Position numbers and translations under genes: made by a program. Below are positions 46,911-58,322 of a stretch of DNA of 64,000 nt, piece by piece (the stretch's first letter is position 1; each line of letters opens with the position of its first letter). This stretch comes from Zingiber officinale (Eukaryota > Streptophyta > Magnoliopsida > Zingiberales > Zingiberaceae): NCBI RefSeq assembly GCF_018446385.1, contig NC_056001.1:6405600-6469599 (forward strand), written 5' to 3'. Under the pieces are notes generated by a model. It did not search any database. It saw only the letters and a program-made list of their open reading frames with translations, and was not told the DNA's origin.

Positions 46911-47151
46911 GTTGGTGATGGTCACCTTGATGATGAGAATGTCGTTGTTAGAGAGCTCCACCCTCTCTAGGTCTTGAGGCCCAAAGCTAATTTGGGGCCC
47001 TGCCACTTGCTCCAGGTTACAGCCGATTCCATGGATCTCTGATCAGTATTGGTGAGCCTTTCTGGCTCTAGTAGAATCCCCATTAGTGGGGCCTCCTGAA
47101 ATCATGTCTATATCCTGTATGGCGACATTTCCCTAGTTCTCTTCTTCCTGG
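46911..47151 (-). pseudogene. Tat gag-protease linker fragment
   Basis: Minus-strand reading ends FGPQDLERVELSNNDILIIK, the segment just before the protease active site in Tat polyproteins (compare the reading upstream of 19660). The family D LTR lies exactly where the protease should follow. Confidence 0.65.
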
Positions 47152-48730
47152 TGTTGGTGCAATATCCCTCAGGTCAAGGGTGACCTGGTTAACCAAGCTA
47201 AGTCTTGGTTAGGGTTTAGATGTTTGACAATAAGATATTGATCGAAGAAGAGTCAAGTAGGTCAAGGTTGACCGGATACTTGACTGGAAAGTCCTAGTGA
47301 GTGAAGCTAGGCAGAAGAAAGTCCTAGTGAGTGAAGCTAGGCAGAAGGAAATCCTGGTGAGTGAAGCCAGGTGAAAGTCCTAGTGAGTGAAGCTAGGCAG
47401 ATGAAAAACCCTAGTGAGTGAAGCTAGGTGAAAGTCCTAGTGAGTGAAGCTAGGCAGATGGAAAACCCTAGTGAGTGAAGCTAGGTGAAAGTCCTGGTGA
47501 GTGAAGCCAGGCAAGGAAGGAAATCCAGATGGATCAAGGATGATCGGACATATGGTGTTGGGAAGTCCAAGTAGGTCAAAGGATTGACTGGATACTTGGC
47601 AAGGAAGGAAATCCAGATGGATCAAGGATGATCGGACATCTGGTGTTGGGAAGTCCAAGTAGGTCAAAGGATTGACTGGATACTTGGCAAGGAAGGAAGT
47701 CCAGATGGGTCAAGGTTGACTAGACATCTGGTGGAAGTCCAAGTAGGTCAATGGAGTGACCGGATACTTGGCACGACGAGTAAAAGTCCAAGTGAGTCAA
47801 AGGGATTGACCGGACACTTGGTGGGGAGTCCTGGCAGGTCAAGGGAGTGACCAGATGCGAGGCATGATGTACCAACAGGTCAAGGTTGACCGGATGTTGG
47901 TTAGGGAGGTTTGGGACTTGGTTTTGGGCAAAAACCAAGTGCTGGATCGATCCGTGGATCGATCCAGGATGTGGATCGATCAGTGGATCGATCCAGATTC
48001 TTCCCAGCGAACAGAAAGCTTCTGGATCGATCCAGAGGTCCCGATCGATCAGTCGATCGATCGGGACGATGCTGCTTCGCGTGATAAACGCTGGATCGAT
48101 CCGTGGATCGATCCAGGCGCGTTTCCTGAGCACAGAGGCGCTCTGAATCGATCCGTGGATCGATCCAAAGCCTCCCCGATCGATTCGGAACATTCGAATC
48201 GATCGGGATCCGACCGTTGCGTCGGGTTTAAAGCCGCAGGCGAACGTGGTCTTCGGCATCTCTTCACGAGCTCTTCTCAGATTCATTCCAGCTCCTCCAC
48301 AGCTCTCTACAAGCACGTGATCGCCAGTTCTTGAAGGTTCTTGGAGGCTTTCCAAGTCAAGAGGCGGATCTATTGCAAGAGGAAGAAGTTAGGGTTAGGG
48401 TTTTTACTGCACATCTTGTAAGCTTTTGCTTAACTTGTATTTTCCTTTCTTCTTCTTGTATTGAGAGTGTTGTAGGGCTTCTCCGCCTTTGGTAGTTACC
48501 ATAAAGGAGTGTTATTCATAGTGGAGGGTGTGTGCGTTGGTGTGGATCCTTGGATTAGTCACCTCTTGTGAGGTGGATACCAAGTAAAATCCTAGTGTTA
48601 GCGTTTTGTGTTTGTTTCTGTATTTTCCGCTGCACATCTCAAGAAGAAACAAGCAACGCCAAGCAACGAAGCGCACCGAGAGAACGCGACGAGCTATTCA
48701 CCCCCCCTCTAGCTACTTTTGGTCCTAACA
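47152..48730 (+). mobile_element. Solo LTR, family A (1,579 bp), TSD CCTGG
   Basis: It runs from TGTTGGTGCAATATCCC to GGTCCTAACA. CCTGG stands on both sides (47147-47151 and 48731-48735). GTGAGTGAAGC tandem units occupy 47288-47510 and a GGATCGATCC palindrome cluster 47945-48205. The CACCCCCCCTCTAGC segment is near the 3' end. Confidence 0.93.
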
Positions 48731-48735
48731 CCTGG

Positions 48736-49640
48736 GTCTCCATTCGCTCCTTTCCCTTGCCAGTTAATAAACCATCCTGACTTTATCTTCCTTGTGGCAG
48801 GTTGCATGGGCAACCCGAGACGCCGGTGTTATTGGCCTGCTGTCTCAGGAGTTGAGGCATGATTTGAGGCAGGAGTAGGCCTAGTTCGACTGCTCAGTGG
48901 GCATCTCGAGCAAACTAGAAACAATTTCTCGTGTTTTGGGTATAAGACTAGTGGTAAGTATAGTACCGGGATTTCCATGAGGGGGGCATGTTGGCCGGGG
49001 TCCGAACGACCTCGACCCATTACGCCACTCTCAGTTCTCTGACTAGAGAAAGATTTGGTCGGGGGTCTTTGGGGCGGACTAGAGGTGGTGGTGGTCTATG
49101 ATTGACCGGAGCGGCTAGAGCGAGGACCATTACTTCCTTTTTCCAAGCGACTTGAGCTTCCTCTATATTAATATATTTGGCTGCTTTCCCCAACAAGTCA
49201 TCAAAGTCTTTGGCAGGCTTCTTGATGAGGACTCATAAGAAATCTCCCTCTAACATGCCTTGAGAGAATACACTTATTAATATTTCTGAGGTGGCAAATG
49301 GAAAGTCCAGTGCCACTTGGTTAAAATGCTTAATGTACGCTCTCAAGAACTCCTTGACTTCTTGTTTGAGCAACAAATTATGATTGGTCTTTTGGTATCT
49401 TCTACTACTAGAGAAATGATGCAAGAAAGTGTTTTTGAATTCTTTGAAACAAATGATAAATCCGACCAACAGTCTGTTAAACTATCTTTGCGCTAAGCGA
49501 GAAAGAGTGGTCAGAAACACTCGATACTTTATTGCATCACTATACTGGTGCAATAGAGTGGTGCTCTGAAATTTTCAGAGATGATCCTCTAGATCATTGT
49601 TACCTCTATATTATCCAATAGACATGGGCTTAAAACCCCT
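48736..49640 (-). pseudogene. Tat gag remnant
   Basis: The minus-strand frame 49469-49233 contains FKEFKNTFLHHFSSSRRYQK, LLLKQEVKEFLRAYIKHFNQ and FATSEILISVFSQGMLEGDF, clear PF03732-type gag. Gag-like sequence extends to about 49620 in shifted frames (HQYSDAIKYRVF). Downstream to 48736 is a low-complexity, frame-broken part. It is better conserved around the capsid than the copy at 22661-23083. Confidence 0.8.
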
Positions 49641-49865
49641 GGGCAGCTTTTCATCTAGAATTTCCTGAGAGAAAGGCACACTGGGTTATTCAGGCGTTTC
49701 GCGAGTAGTCGAGACCTTTCCTTTCTTTTGGTCCCTTGGGGGTGAGTTTTCGACTGAGGAAGTTTATGATTGCTCAATTTTGGTGTAGCCTTCTCTCAGT
49801 ACTCGGAAAAGTGATAAGGGGGAGTTGCACGGTTGCTTCCTCTTGGATCTTCCCTCCGAGATAGG

Positions 49866-50827
49866 TGTAAGTACCCCGTGTTGGTTTTGATATGGTTAAC
49901 TAAGTCAAGTTAGATCCTGTATATTTGATCCTTGTATCTAAGTGTGTAGGAGCTTAGGAACACAAGAAATCAAGCGGAAGACGTGACATACAAGAAGGAT
50001 AACACGGGAATCGAGTTGATGGGCTCGGTGCATCCGAGGACGAGAAGCTACAAAAGAGTACGCTGGTGGAGCAAGAAGGACACGTGTGATTATTCCGAGA
50101 ATCTGAGTGACGAGATGCCAGAGTGGAAGCCTACTCGAGGAGAAATCCGGAGTTGGGTTCGGGTGAGCTCAACTCTAGAAGGCCGATGCAATACGCAAGT
50201 GACCAAAGACGAAGCCAGTGACCAGAGAAGGCGTCGGACTGTCAGCACGAGGCTGACCGATCCAGGCGCCCAGACCACTTTGGTGTCGAAAGGGCGCCTC
50301 ATCGCTGTGGATCATGTTTGGGTCTACGCCAACACTGGTTCGGGCGCTCAGACATGAAAAAGTCTATCTTCCAATCGTTGCATAAAGCCGTTGCGTGGAG
50401 ATAACATTTGCCACCCTGGGGGCGCTCGGAGAGGGTCCAAGCTCTCGGACCGCACCACATCAGTAGTGGATAAATTTCACAAAAGTACTATAAATAGAGA
50501 CTTGGTTCAGTCAGTTTAGGACAACACTTTATGTATTAGAGTTTTTTCACTCTGTTCTTCAAAGTTCTTTGCATTCAACGTTTTGTCCTAGGCTTCTCTG
50601 CCTCCAACTTGTGTCGAAAAAGGAGTCGATTAGTTGAACTTTATTTGCCTTGGATTAGCAATCTCCCTGATTGTAAACCAAGTAAATCATTTGTGTCTCA
50701 TACTTATTTTATGCATTTTAGTTTTTTATTAAAGTGCTTGTTTTAATCAAAGTCATAAGTTTCAAGAAGAGCATACTTATCTTTTTAGGACAATTCACCC
50801 ACTCTTGTCGGCCGCACGAGACCTACA
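49866..50827 (+). mobile_element. 5' LTR of the gag-only element (962 bp)
   Basis: It runs from TGTAAGTACCCCG to GAGACCTACA. It contains TAAGTGTGTAGGAGCTTAGG (shared with family D), GCGCCC(A/G)GAC words (50265-50460), a TATA-like TATAAATAGAG near 50490 and CTTGTCGGCCGCACGAG near the end. Confidence 0.85.
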
Positions 50828-50845
50828 ATTGCTATCAGAGTGAGG
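50828..50845 (+). promoter_or_regulatory. Primer binding site (initiator-tRNA-Met type)
   Basis: ATTGCTATCAGAGTGAGG directly follows the LTR. The usual plant site contains TGGTATCAGAGC; TATCAGAG is kept and one base differs in front of it. Confidence 0.75.
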
Positions 50846-50890
50846 ACACTTCAAAAGGACTAACTGTACTCGACCGAAGCACACAAGAAA

Positions 50891-51057
50891 TGGCTGGACC
50901 AAGCATCTATCCGCCTAAGTTTGAGGGAGAGTTCGCAACTTGGAAAAAGAAGATGGAGGTATTCTTTAAAATTGATTTTGATTTACTTTTAATAACAAAA
51001 TATGATTTTGTAGCACCTAAGGATCAACAAGGAGCCGACAAAGAAGAATATCAGTGA
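50891..51057 (+). pseudogene. Copia-type gag N-terminus
   Basis: MAGPSIYPPKFEGEFATWKK begins 63 bp after the PBS. FxGxxFxxWKxxMxxFF is the start of the Copia gag (DUF4219/UBN2-type). The frame stops at 51057, gag-like sequence continues in a broken form, and the solo LTR at 51305 splits it. Confidence 0.75.
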
Positions 51058-51304
51058 ACGAAGAAGGAGCAAGCTAATTTCATGGCAAACGCCAAGGCAG
51101 AATTTCATTTGCTGAGCATTTTACCACCACAAGAAGTTAACTAGATCGGAGCTACGAGTCAGCCTAAGAGCTCTAGGAGAAATTCCTAGAACTGCATAAA
51201 GGGACCTCGGAAACTCGCAAGACGGGATTCACTCTGAAACTATATCAACAACCTCTGGATGAAAGAAGGTGAAATAGTCGTACATATACACTAGAGTATC
51301 AAAG

Positions 51305-52830
51305 TGTTGGTGCATATTACACTGATAATCAGATTTTGATGTATAACAAATAGGTCAAAAGTTAGATGTGTTGTTTGTCAAACCTTTGTACCAAGTATGC
51401 AGGAGTTGATTACTCTGAAGGACTTGACACCAGGCTAAAATACAGTTAGATCAGCAGGGCCCGATAGCTGGTACGAAGTCCAGATAGGTCCCCGGGGCCT
51501 GATATTTGGCGGAAAGTCTGGTTGGGTCCGCGAGACCTGATAACTGGCTGAAGTTCAGTTGAGTTCACGGGACCTGACAACTGGCAGGAAAACCTAGTGG
51601 GTCAAAAACAAGTCAAACAACTGCAATAGGTAAGTAAGAGGTAAGTAACTGGAGGAGAGATCCAATGAAAACACATTCCCGATTGAGAGAACTGTAGGCG
51701 TCGATCCAGCTTAGGTCCATTTGGAAAACCTAACCAGAGACATTGACTAGATCCTGGTCTCGGGGAGACAAGATCTAATTACTACTCCTATCTTATATGT
51801 TGTGCTAAATTTATTTTGTAGGATAAATATATTTTTATTGCCTGAACTAACCTTTTTCAAAAACAAGTCAAACAACTGCAATAGGTAAGTAAGAGGTAAG
51901 TAACTGGAGGAGAGATCCAATGAGAACACATTCCCGATTGAGAGAATTGTAGGCGTCGATCCAGCTTATGTCCATTTGGAAAACCTAACCAGAGACATTG
52001 ACTAGATCCTGGTCTCGGGGAGACAAGATCTAATTACTACTCCTATCTTATTATGTTGTGCTAAATTTATTTTGTAGGGTAAATATATTTTTATTGCCTG
52101 AACTAACCTTTTTTATAGGGAAGAAGATGCTGAAAAAAGAAAGTCCGGGTGCCCGGAAGGGATCCGAGCGCTCGGACCAGCCTCACCCGGGCGGGCACCA
52201 AGTACCCGGATGGTCTAGGTGCCCAGAGCTAGTCTAGGCACCCAGACCAGAAAAGTTATCTAGGAGCTGAATTAGAGCGCTTCAACTGGCTGAGATCATG
52301 TAAACGATTCAAGCGCCCGGAGGGGGTCCGGACGCTCGAAGGTGAATAAAACTTCATAGATGAAGTTTCGACGAGAGCTCGCCACGTCAGTATGGTCCAG
52401 GTCCCTAGAGGGGTTTCAAGCGCCCGGAATGAGCCTATATAACAACCTTCGACCAACAACTTTAGAAGATCAACTACTACAAGTTTTATTCTTGTGTGCT
52501 GCTCTGAAAAGGCTCCAACAACACTGAAAGGTTACTCCGAAGTTTGAAGAACGAAAAATTTCAAATTCCTTTCTATTTGTTGGTAACAATTATTTCAGTT
52601 CTTGTACTCAATACTTGTAACACATTATTCGAAGTGATAGAGATTAAATAAAAGCAATCGACGATCGTGGGCCTTGGAGTAGGAGTCGTCACAAGCTCTG
52701 AAACAAGTAAACTTGGCTTTGTTACTATTGTCATTGTTTTCTTTATTCCGCTGCATAACTCATTTTAACTCCTAATTTTTTACCAGCGCTATTCACCCCC
52801 CCCCCCCCTAGCATCTTAAATGATCCAACA
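51305..52830 (+). mobile_element. Solo LTR inside gag (1,526 bp), TSD CAAAG
   Basis: It runs from TGTTGGTGCATATTAC to AATGATCCAACA. CAAAG flanks both sides (51300-51304 and 52831-52835). It holds a 255-bp tandem duplication, a GGGCGC/GCGCCC cluster (52145-52430), a TATA-like TATATAAC near 52435 and a 14-C run near 52795. Confidence 0.93.
51603..52112. repeat. 255-bp tandem duplication in the solo LTR
   Basis: CAAAAACAAGTCAAACAACTG starts at 51603 and at 51858. The copies differ at only a few bases, so the duplication is young relative to the LTR. Confidence 0.92.
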
Positions 52831-53290
52831 CAAAGAACTGATTACTAGACTCACGAATCTTGGAGAAAATATAACAAACTGAGATTTGTTAAGGTACACT
52901 TTAAGTGCATTTCCAAGAACACCTGAGTGGACATCGATAGTCGACTCATTTTACATCTCTAAGGATCTCAAGGTGAGTACCTTAGAAAAAAAAATTTCTA
53001 CGTTTAAACTTCACGAATCAAGATGTGCAAGCTTAAATAATAAAGAAGGAAAGACGGCTCAAAACCTAACACTGAAGGCAAACCAAATTTAGACATGTCA
53101 CTTGACGAAGATGAAGCCGTGTTTATAGTAAGAAAATTTGGTAAATTTCTTAAAACTAACAAATTCAATGAGTTATGGGCTAAGAAACATTCACGAAGCA
53201 AATGAAAGGTGCGATGTTATAACTGCCAAGAAGAAGGGCATATAAACGACCACTGCCCAAAACTGAAGGAAAAGGAAAAGAACAAAGGAC
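52831..53290 (+). pseudogene. Gag C-terminal part with zinc knuckle
   Basis: Gag sequence resumes after the solo LTR. At about 53209-53250 it encodes CYNCQEEGHINDHC, a CX2CX4HX4C zinc knuckle that packages RNA in such elements. A TGA lies a few codons before it and other stops break the frame. A Lys-rich tail follows. Confidence 0.8.
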
Positions 53291-53382
53291 CAACTCAGAC
53301 AAACCACAAAAAACTAAAGGCGACGTGGATCGAAATGTTGTTATTAGAATCATAAATTGAAGCCTACGCTAGACTTGCACTG

Positions 53383-53718
53383 ATGGCAAGTCACCAAGAA
53401 GATGACGAAGCGAGGTCATTCAAAACAAACATTGAGAGCATCGACAAAGAAGGAGCCACTTTAGAAGGAAGTAGCAATACAGAGGGAGCATCAGATAACA
53501 TGATTGACAAGGTAAGCCAGGTACGATCTCTACCTCCTAACAAATTATATAAGTTTATGAAAATGCTTTCAAAATATTCTTGTCAGTTAGAAATTGAAAA
53601 GGAAAATGCAGAATTAAAAATAACTTTAGTAAAATCTTGTCGATTAGAAGATTTTGATAAGTTAAAAATTGAAAATGAAATATTAAGGGATCAAATAGAA
53701 AAACTTGAAAAGAACTAA
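53383..53718 (+). pseudogene. Coiled-coil frame after gag
   Basis: 111 codons, starting MASHQEDDEARSF and containing VRSLPPNKLYKFMKMLSKYS, then a heptad-rich end (LEIEKENAELKI, LKIENEILRDQIEKLEKN). In Sirevirus-like elements a similar segment links gag to pol, but here the frame ends and pol is absent. Compare 4953-5498. Confidence 0.6.
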
Positions 53719-54733
53719 TTTTAAAATGTTAGGAACTATCAAGGGTTAAATTGGTATTTCAAATATCACAAGGGTCAAATTATAAAAAAATTATTATTAT
53801 TAGAAAGTATCTGATTAATCGAGTAGTTAAAAACCTCTATTGGATTTTAAAATCATGCTTATGTTAAATTTTTATGCATGTGTTAATTTTAATATGCCTT
53901 AATAGTTTATTTGCATGCTTAAAATTGATTATTTTTTCAAATAAATTGTTTCATAACCTTTCTCTTTGAAATTAATTATATATTAATTTTTCATGAAAAA
54001 ATATTTTATTACTTATATTGTTTCATAACCTTTCTCTTTGAAATTAATTAGATCTTAATTTTTCATGAAAAAATATTTTATTATTTATATGTAGAAAAAA
54101 CTTTGAAATTCTTTGACCATTAATAATTTTCTATGAATCTTTTTATCAAAATATTAATTTTTAATATAAAAAATCTCAAAAAAAGTTAATCTTTAAAAAT
54201 TTAATTTTTCTAAAGATATAATTTCTATTTTAATATTGAGAAAAAATTGTAAGAATTTTAGAGTTTAAAATCTATTTATTAAGCATCTTTCTTTACAAAA
54301 GCATCTCTTTATATAAAATAATTTATTATTAATTTTATTTATTTTATTTATTTGTGAAAATTTTATTACTATTTTCAATGAGTATGTTTAACTATGACAA
54401 AAAAATTTTAAATTTTTCCAACAATTAAAGATGATTTAAAATTTAGTTTTTTAAAACTGGTTTTAAATTCGTAAAAATTCAGATTTTTGAAAAAATAATT
54501 CCTAGAATTCTTTTATGAGCTAGTCACTATTTGTGTAACCCTTATATTTTATCCCTATTTTTAATATGATCAAAGGGAGAAAATTATAGATTAAGTTTAG
54601 GAAAGGTACATTTTTTGCATATTAAATGTTTTAACTTTGCATATTACTTGCATAGCATATTTATTTATTGCAATTATTTCCCTGTTATTTTACTATTTTT
54701 TTTAATCTTAACTTAATTTTAGTTACTTTCATT
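53719..54733. other. AT-rich non-coding interior with a 72-bp tandem duplication
   Basis: 53946-54090 holds two copies of a 72-bp unit (TTGTTTCATAACCTTTCTC...TTTTCATGAAAAAATATT). The rest is AT-rich with no frame; pol would be expected here. Confidence 0.8.
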
Positions 54734-54747
54734 AAAAAGGGAGAGAA
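54734..54747 (+). promoter_or_regulatory. Polypurine tract
   Basis: AAAAAGGGAGAGAA immediately precedes the 3' LTR and would prime plus-strand synthesis. Confidence 0.75.
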
Positions 54748-55759
54748 TATAAGTATCCCATATTAGTTTTGATGTGGTTAACTATGTCAAGTTAGATTTT
54801 GTATATTTGATCCTTGTGTTTAAGTGTGCATGAGCTTAAGAACACAAGAAGTCGAGTGGAAGATGCGACAAACAAGAAGAAGGCATGGGAATCAAGTCGA
54901 CGGGCTACGTGCATCCGAGGAACGAGAAGTTGTGGAAGAGTATGTTAGTGGAGCGAGAAAAACGCGTGTGACGCTTCCAATGGACGAGAAGCCGGAGTGG
55001 AAGCTTGCTGAGGCGAAGGCTAAAGTTGGGTTTGAGTGAGCTCAACTCTGGAAGGCTAAAGCATCACCCTAGCTACCAGAGACGAAGCCAGTGACCGGAG
55101 AAGGCGTCGGACGATCAGCATAAGGCTGACTGATTCGGGCACCCGAACTGTCTCGGCACCTAGACTAGATAGTCCAGGAGCCCGGACCACTTTGGTGCTG
55201 AAAGGGTGCCTCGTCGCTGTGGATCACGTTTGGGTCCATGTCAACACCGGTCCGGGCACTCGAATATGGTCCAGGTGCCCGGACATGAAAAAGTCTATCT
55301 TCCAACCGTTGCACAAAGTTGTTGCGTGGAGATAACATTTGCCACCCTGGGGGCGTCCAGAGAGGGTCCAGGGGCCCAGACCACACCACGTCAACAACAA
55401 ATAAATTTCACCATAGCACTATAAATAAAGCCCTGATTCGGTTAGTTTAGGACAATACTTTATGTATTCGAGTTTTTCTACTCTATTCTTCAAAGTTCTA
55501 TGCATTCAACATTTTGTACGAGACTTCTCCGCCTTCGACTTGTGTCGAAGAAGGAGTCGATTAGTTGAGTTTCATTTGCCTTGGATTAGCACCTCTCCGG
55601 TTGCAAACCAAGTAAATTGTTTGTGTCTCGTACTTATTTTATGTATTTTAGTTTCCTTTATTAAAGTGTTTGTTTTAATTAAAGTCGTAAGTTTCAAGAA
55701 TGGTATACTTGTCTTTTCAGGGCAATCACCCCTCTTTTGTCGGCCGCACGAGACCTACA
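54748..55759 (+). mobile_element. 3' LTR of the gag-only element (1,012 bp)
   Basis: It starts TATAAGTATCCC (TG decayed to TA) and ends GAGACCTACA. It is collinear with 49866-50827, including AGTTGGGTT(C/T)G(G/A)GTGAGC, GGAGTCGATTAGTTGA and the GGCCGCACGAG end. Confidence 0.85.
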
Positions 55760-56870
55760 GCAGGGAGCCTGTCCATCAAGGTCACAGGTGCTCGACACAT
55801 GTGAGAATCCGCAGTTTGTCTTTCTGACACAACCCATGCCTTGGCGACCTTGAATAGCTCATATTCCTTAGGAATCATGGTGACATTGATTTTGTCGGTA
55901 TCCTCCATCTTCATGTTTCGGATTAGGCGGAGAAGTTTCTCACAGATAGTGTCAAATTTGATCATGTCCGGAAGCTGAGTCAGACGCCGAGAAGGGGGGG
56001 GGGGGGGGGGGACGAAAGCAAGAGCGTTGACGGAGGGAGGGCTGAGCTCTAGGACCCGAAGATGCATGGCAGGCTTTAGGCCTTCGAGTAGACCAAGGGG
56101 AAAACGGTCGAAGATGGTACCAACATACCTGCGCATACCATAGAGATATCGCACGGGAGAGTTAGGATGAGAATCAGGGAAGGAGTCCCTGGTGCAAGCA
56201 CTCCAACCCTCAAGTATGGTGGCCGAGTGAAAAGTGGAAAAGAAGATGAACAATAGAACTGTAGTAGATGTGTGTGTGCGTGCGTACCTGACCAATATAC
56301 AGGATCTCCCTTTTTATACTGCCTCTTATAACCTTCACAATAATGAAATGTTAGAAAATGTCGAGTGATGGAGAATGTACGAAGAACTTCTATTGGGTAG
56401 AGGAAGGTTTCATGACCTGTATGTGACAGAGTATCAAAATATTCACTGATGAATAGCCGTTATTCTCTAATAAGTAGTTATGATTATTTGACAGTGTTGT
56501 CCCCTGGTGATAGTCCAACCAGTACTAGGGTCGGCCGAGAATAGATTGGGAGTTGTGCCCATGAGAAAAGCTGACTGGGAGCTCTGCCATGAGAAGTGAT
56601 GGACTAAGCCCTGGGATCTGGCCGATGCTTGTGTTAATCGGGAATATATTAGGAGCCCTGGGGGTTCAGCCGGTGTTTGGGCCGCTACGAGAAGACAGAG
56701 TTGTACCCATGAGACAGGGAGTCAAGTCCCAGAAGAAATGGTTCGTTTGGACACGTATTCCCCGACTTTGACTGGCACCTCTTGACTTTTGACCGTCACA
56801 TCCCTTAACTATTTACCTCACACTATTCCTGGGGCCACCCATCACATGCTATATCACGCATTATCAAGGC
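55760..56870 (-). other. Minus-strand retroelement leader or LTR with a 189-codon frame
   Basis: On the minus strand a TATA box (TATAAAAAGGG near 56318-56308) is followed by a CA-rich leader and a frame from 56295 to 55726. Its start includes LLFIFFSTFHSATILEG and its end PKEYELFKVAKAWVVSERQ. An 18-G run (55994-56011) makes a poly-Pro stretch in it. No family is recognised. DNA at 56011-56100 recurs upstream of the NAC gene, and 56500-56760 has repeated GGGAG(C/T)(C/T)(C/G)TG phrases. I read it as the 5' region of the Tat relic, not as a host gene. Confidence 0.4.
55994..56011. repeat. (G)18 homopolymer
   Basis: Eighteen consecutive G. Its length is prone to sequencing error. Confidence 0.9.
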
Positions 56871-58313
56871 ATCGACAATTGTTTCCCTTAGTTTTCATCA
56901 TCCTATGAGATTATTAATTTCAATATCGAATCGATACTTTACTTTTGAAGATAAACTTTTAGTTTTTTCCGTCCATGGAGACTTCTACCCATGATGATCT
57001 AATCCAAGTTTTCCATTAAATTTAACGACACATGTATTAGCAAAGAATCAAACCACGATACTTTCAAGATCTTCGTTATATCTTAATTGTTGCACCAAGT
57101 CGGGGGCACTCATGACATTATCATCATTATTATGCACGACACTAGATTAAAGGTTAAAAAACAATGTTACTATTTTCTACTATAAACAGAAAAAAATTCT
57201 CTTGTCCTTCAACCCCTTTATGACTGAATATAAATTGATCCTATGATTTATCTTTCTTCCTATAATTTGAAAATAAATTTAGAGAACATATGAAATCAAC
57301 ATAATTATATTTTACTATAATAGTATCAGCAAGAAGTAAGCTCTAACTATTTTTTTACCGTTCAAATTTATATGGACAGGGAACAGTTTAGTCGTAGTCA
57401 TAGTAATTTATGACGCGCGAGGAAGGCGGTTAATTAGTTGTTTATTTTAGTCGTGGAGAAGCATTAGATCTATTCTCATAATTACGTGTGATTGTGCTAA
57501 GCCCCGTTTTTCAAAAACAACTCGCCCGAATCCTTTTTCTAGGATTTGTTCGATACTTTTATTGTATTTTTAGAAATTATTCAACGTATTTTAATATATA
57601 TTGATATTGAATACTCATTCATAGTCCAATTGCCCCATAATTAATTAAATATTAAGACTAATTTACGACACATGGGAAAGCACACCATATGGAAGATATA
57701 TTAACCATTTACTTGTCGAATTATGAATTTCAATGTTTTGTGCAAATTATCCACGCAACCACCGTCCGTCGGCTAGTGGAAATTAAGAATTAGTCGTGTT
57801 TTATTGAATTGAATTGGGGGTAAAGTATACCGATCGAACGTGAAACTTATGCGTCAATTACTGACTTTACCAAAATAAAATAAAATATTATTATAACTTT
57901 TTGATGATTGTCTATTTGTTCAACACAAGCCATCGGGTGAATAAATAAGACGAAGAAACCTAGAAGGGCACCATTTTCCCCCAAGACTTTTTTTTCTTCA
58001 CTTGTTTAAACCGACTTCGCGGAAGCTGACTACTGTTTTTTTTAGTATTCTAAACACATCTTATTAATGTATTTTAATTATAATAATAAAATTATATATT
58101 CAAAAGGTAGAGTATTAATTTTAGGGCTTATCAGAGTAAAATTTAAGAATAAACTTATAAAGTTTTTTTTTTTTTTTACAAATATTTGTTTTCTTTATTG
58201 TATTCTTTTAGAGTTATAACAACTTGCAATGTATTTTAGGAAAAATATAATATGTGATTGATTATGTGATATACATATGAAAGAGGCCTACAAAAACATA
58301 TGTTGGGGGCATT
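56871..58313. other. AT-rich low-copy DNA
   Basis: No frame above background, no repeats of note and no recognisable RNA gene. Confidence 0.6.
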
Positions 58314-58322
58314 GGAGTAATG

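Larger units (their letters stand above)
49866..55759 (+). mobile_element. LTR retrotransposon with gag but no pol (TR-GAG-like), both LTRs present
   Basis: 5' LTR 49866-50827, PBS 50828-50845, gag pieces (50891-51057 and 52831-53290), a coiled-coil frame (53383-53718), non-coding AT-rich DNA, PPT 54734-54747 and 3' LTR 54748-55759. A solo LTR (51305-52830) sits in gag. No protease, integrase, RT or RNase H is visible. Flanks ATAGG and GCAGG agree in 3 of 5 bases. The LTRs differ by many substitutions and indels, so the insertion is old. It would need another element's enzymes to move. Confidence 0.82.
44217..56870 (-). mobile_element. Second Tat-type Ty3/gypsy relic, minus strand, with several insertions
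   Basis: Separated pieces read in one orientation from right to left: possible LTR/leader (56870-55760), gag (about 49620-48800), pre-protease linker (47151-46911) and an integrase fragment (44330-44217). Insertions are the element 49866-55759, the solo LTR 47152-48730 and the LTR block 44331-46910. Protease, RT and RNase H were lost in or around that block. Confidence 0.65.

Noticed and set aside
47720..48355. A 211-codon minus-strand frame and a 159-codon plus frame
   Set aside because: Both fall in a solo LTR bounded by CCTGG duplications and consist of GATCGATCC repeats; mirror frames come from the palindromes.
55726..56295. Novel host protein of 189 residues
   Set aside because: It extends into the 3' LTR of the neighbouring element, includes a poly-Pro run from an 18-G tract and lies in DNA repeated elsewhere; a retroelement leader is more likely.
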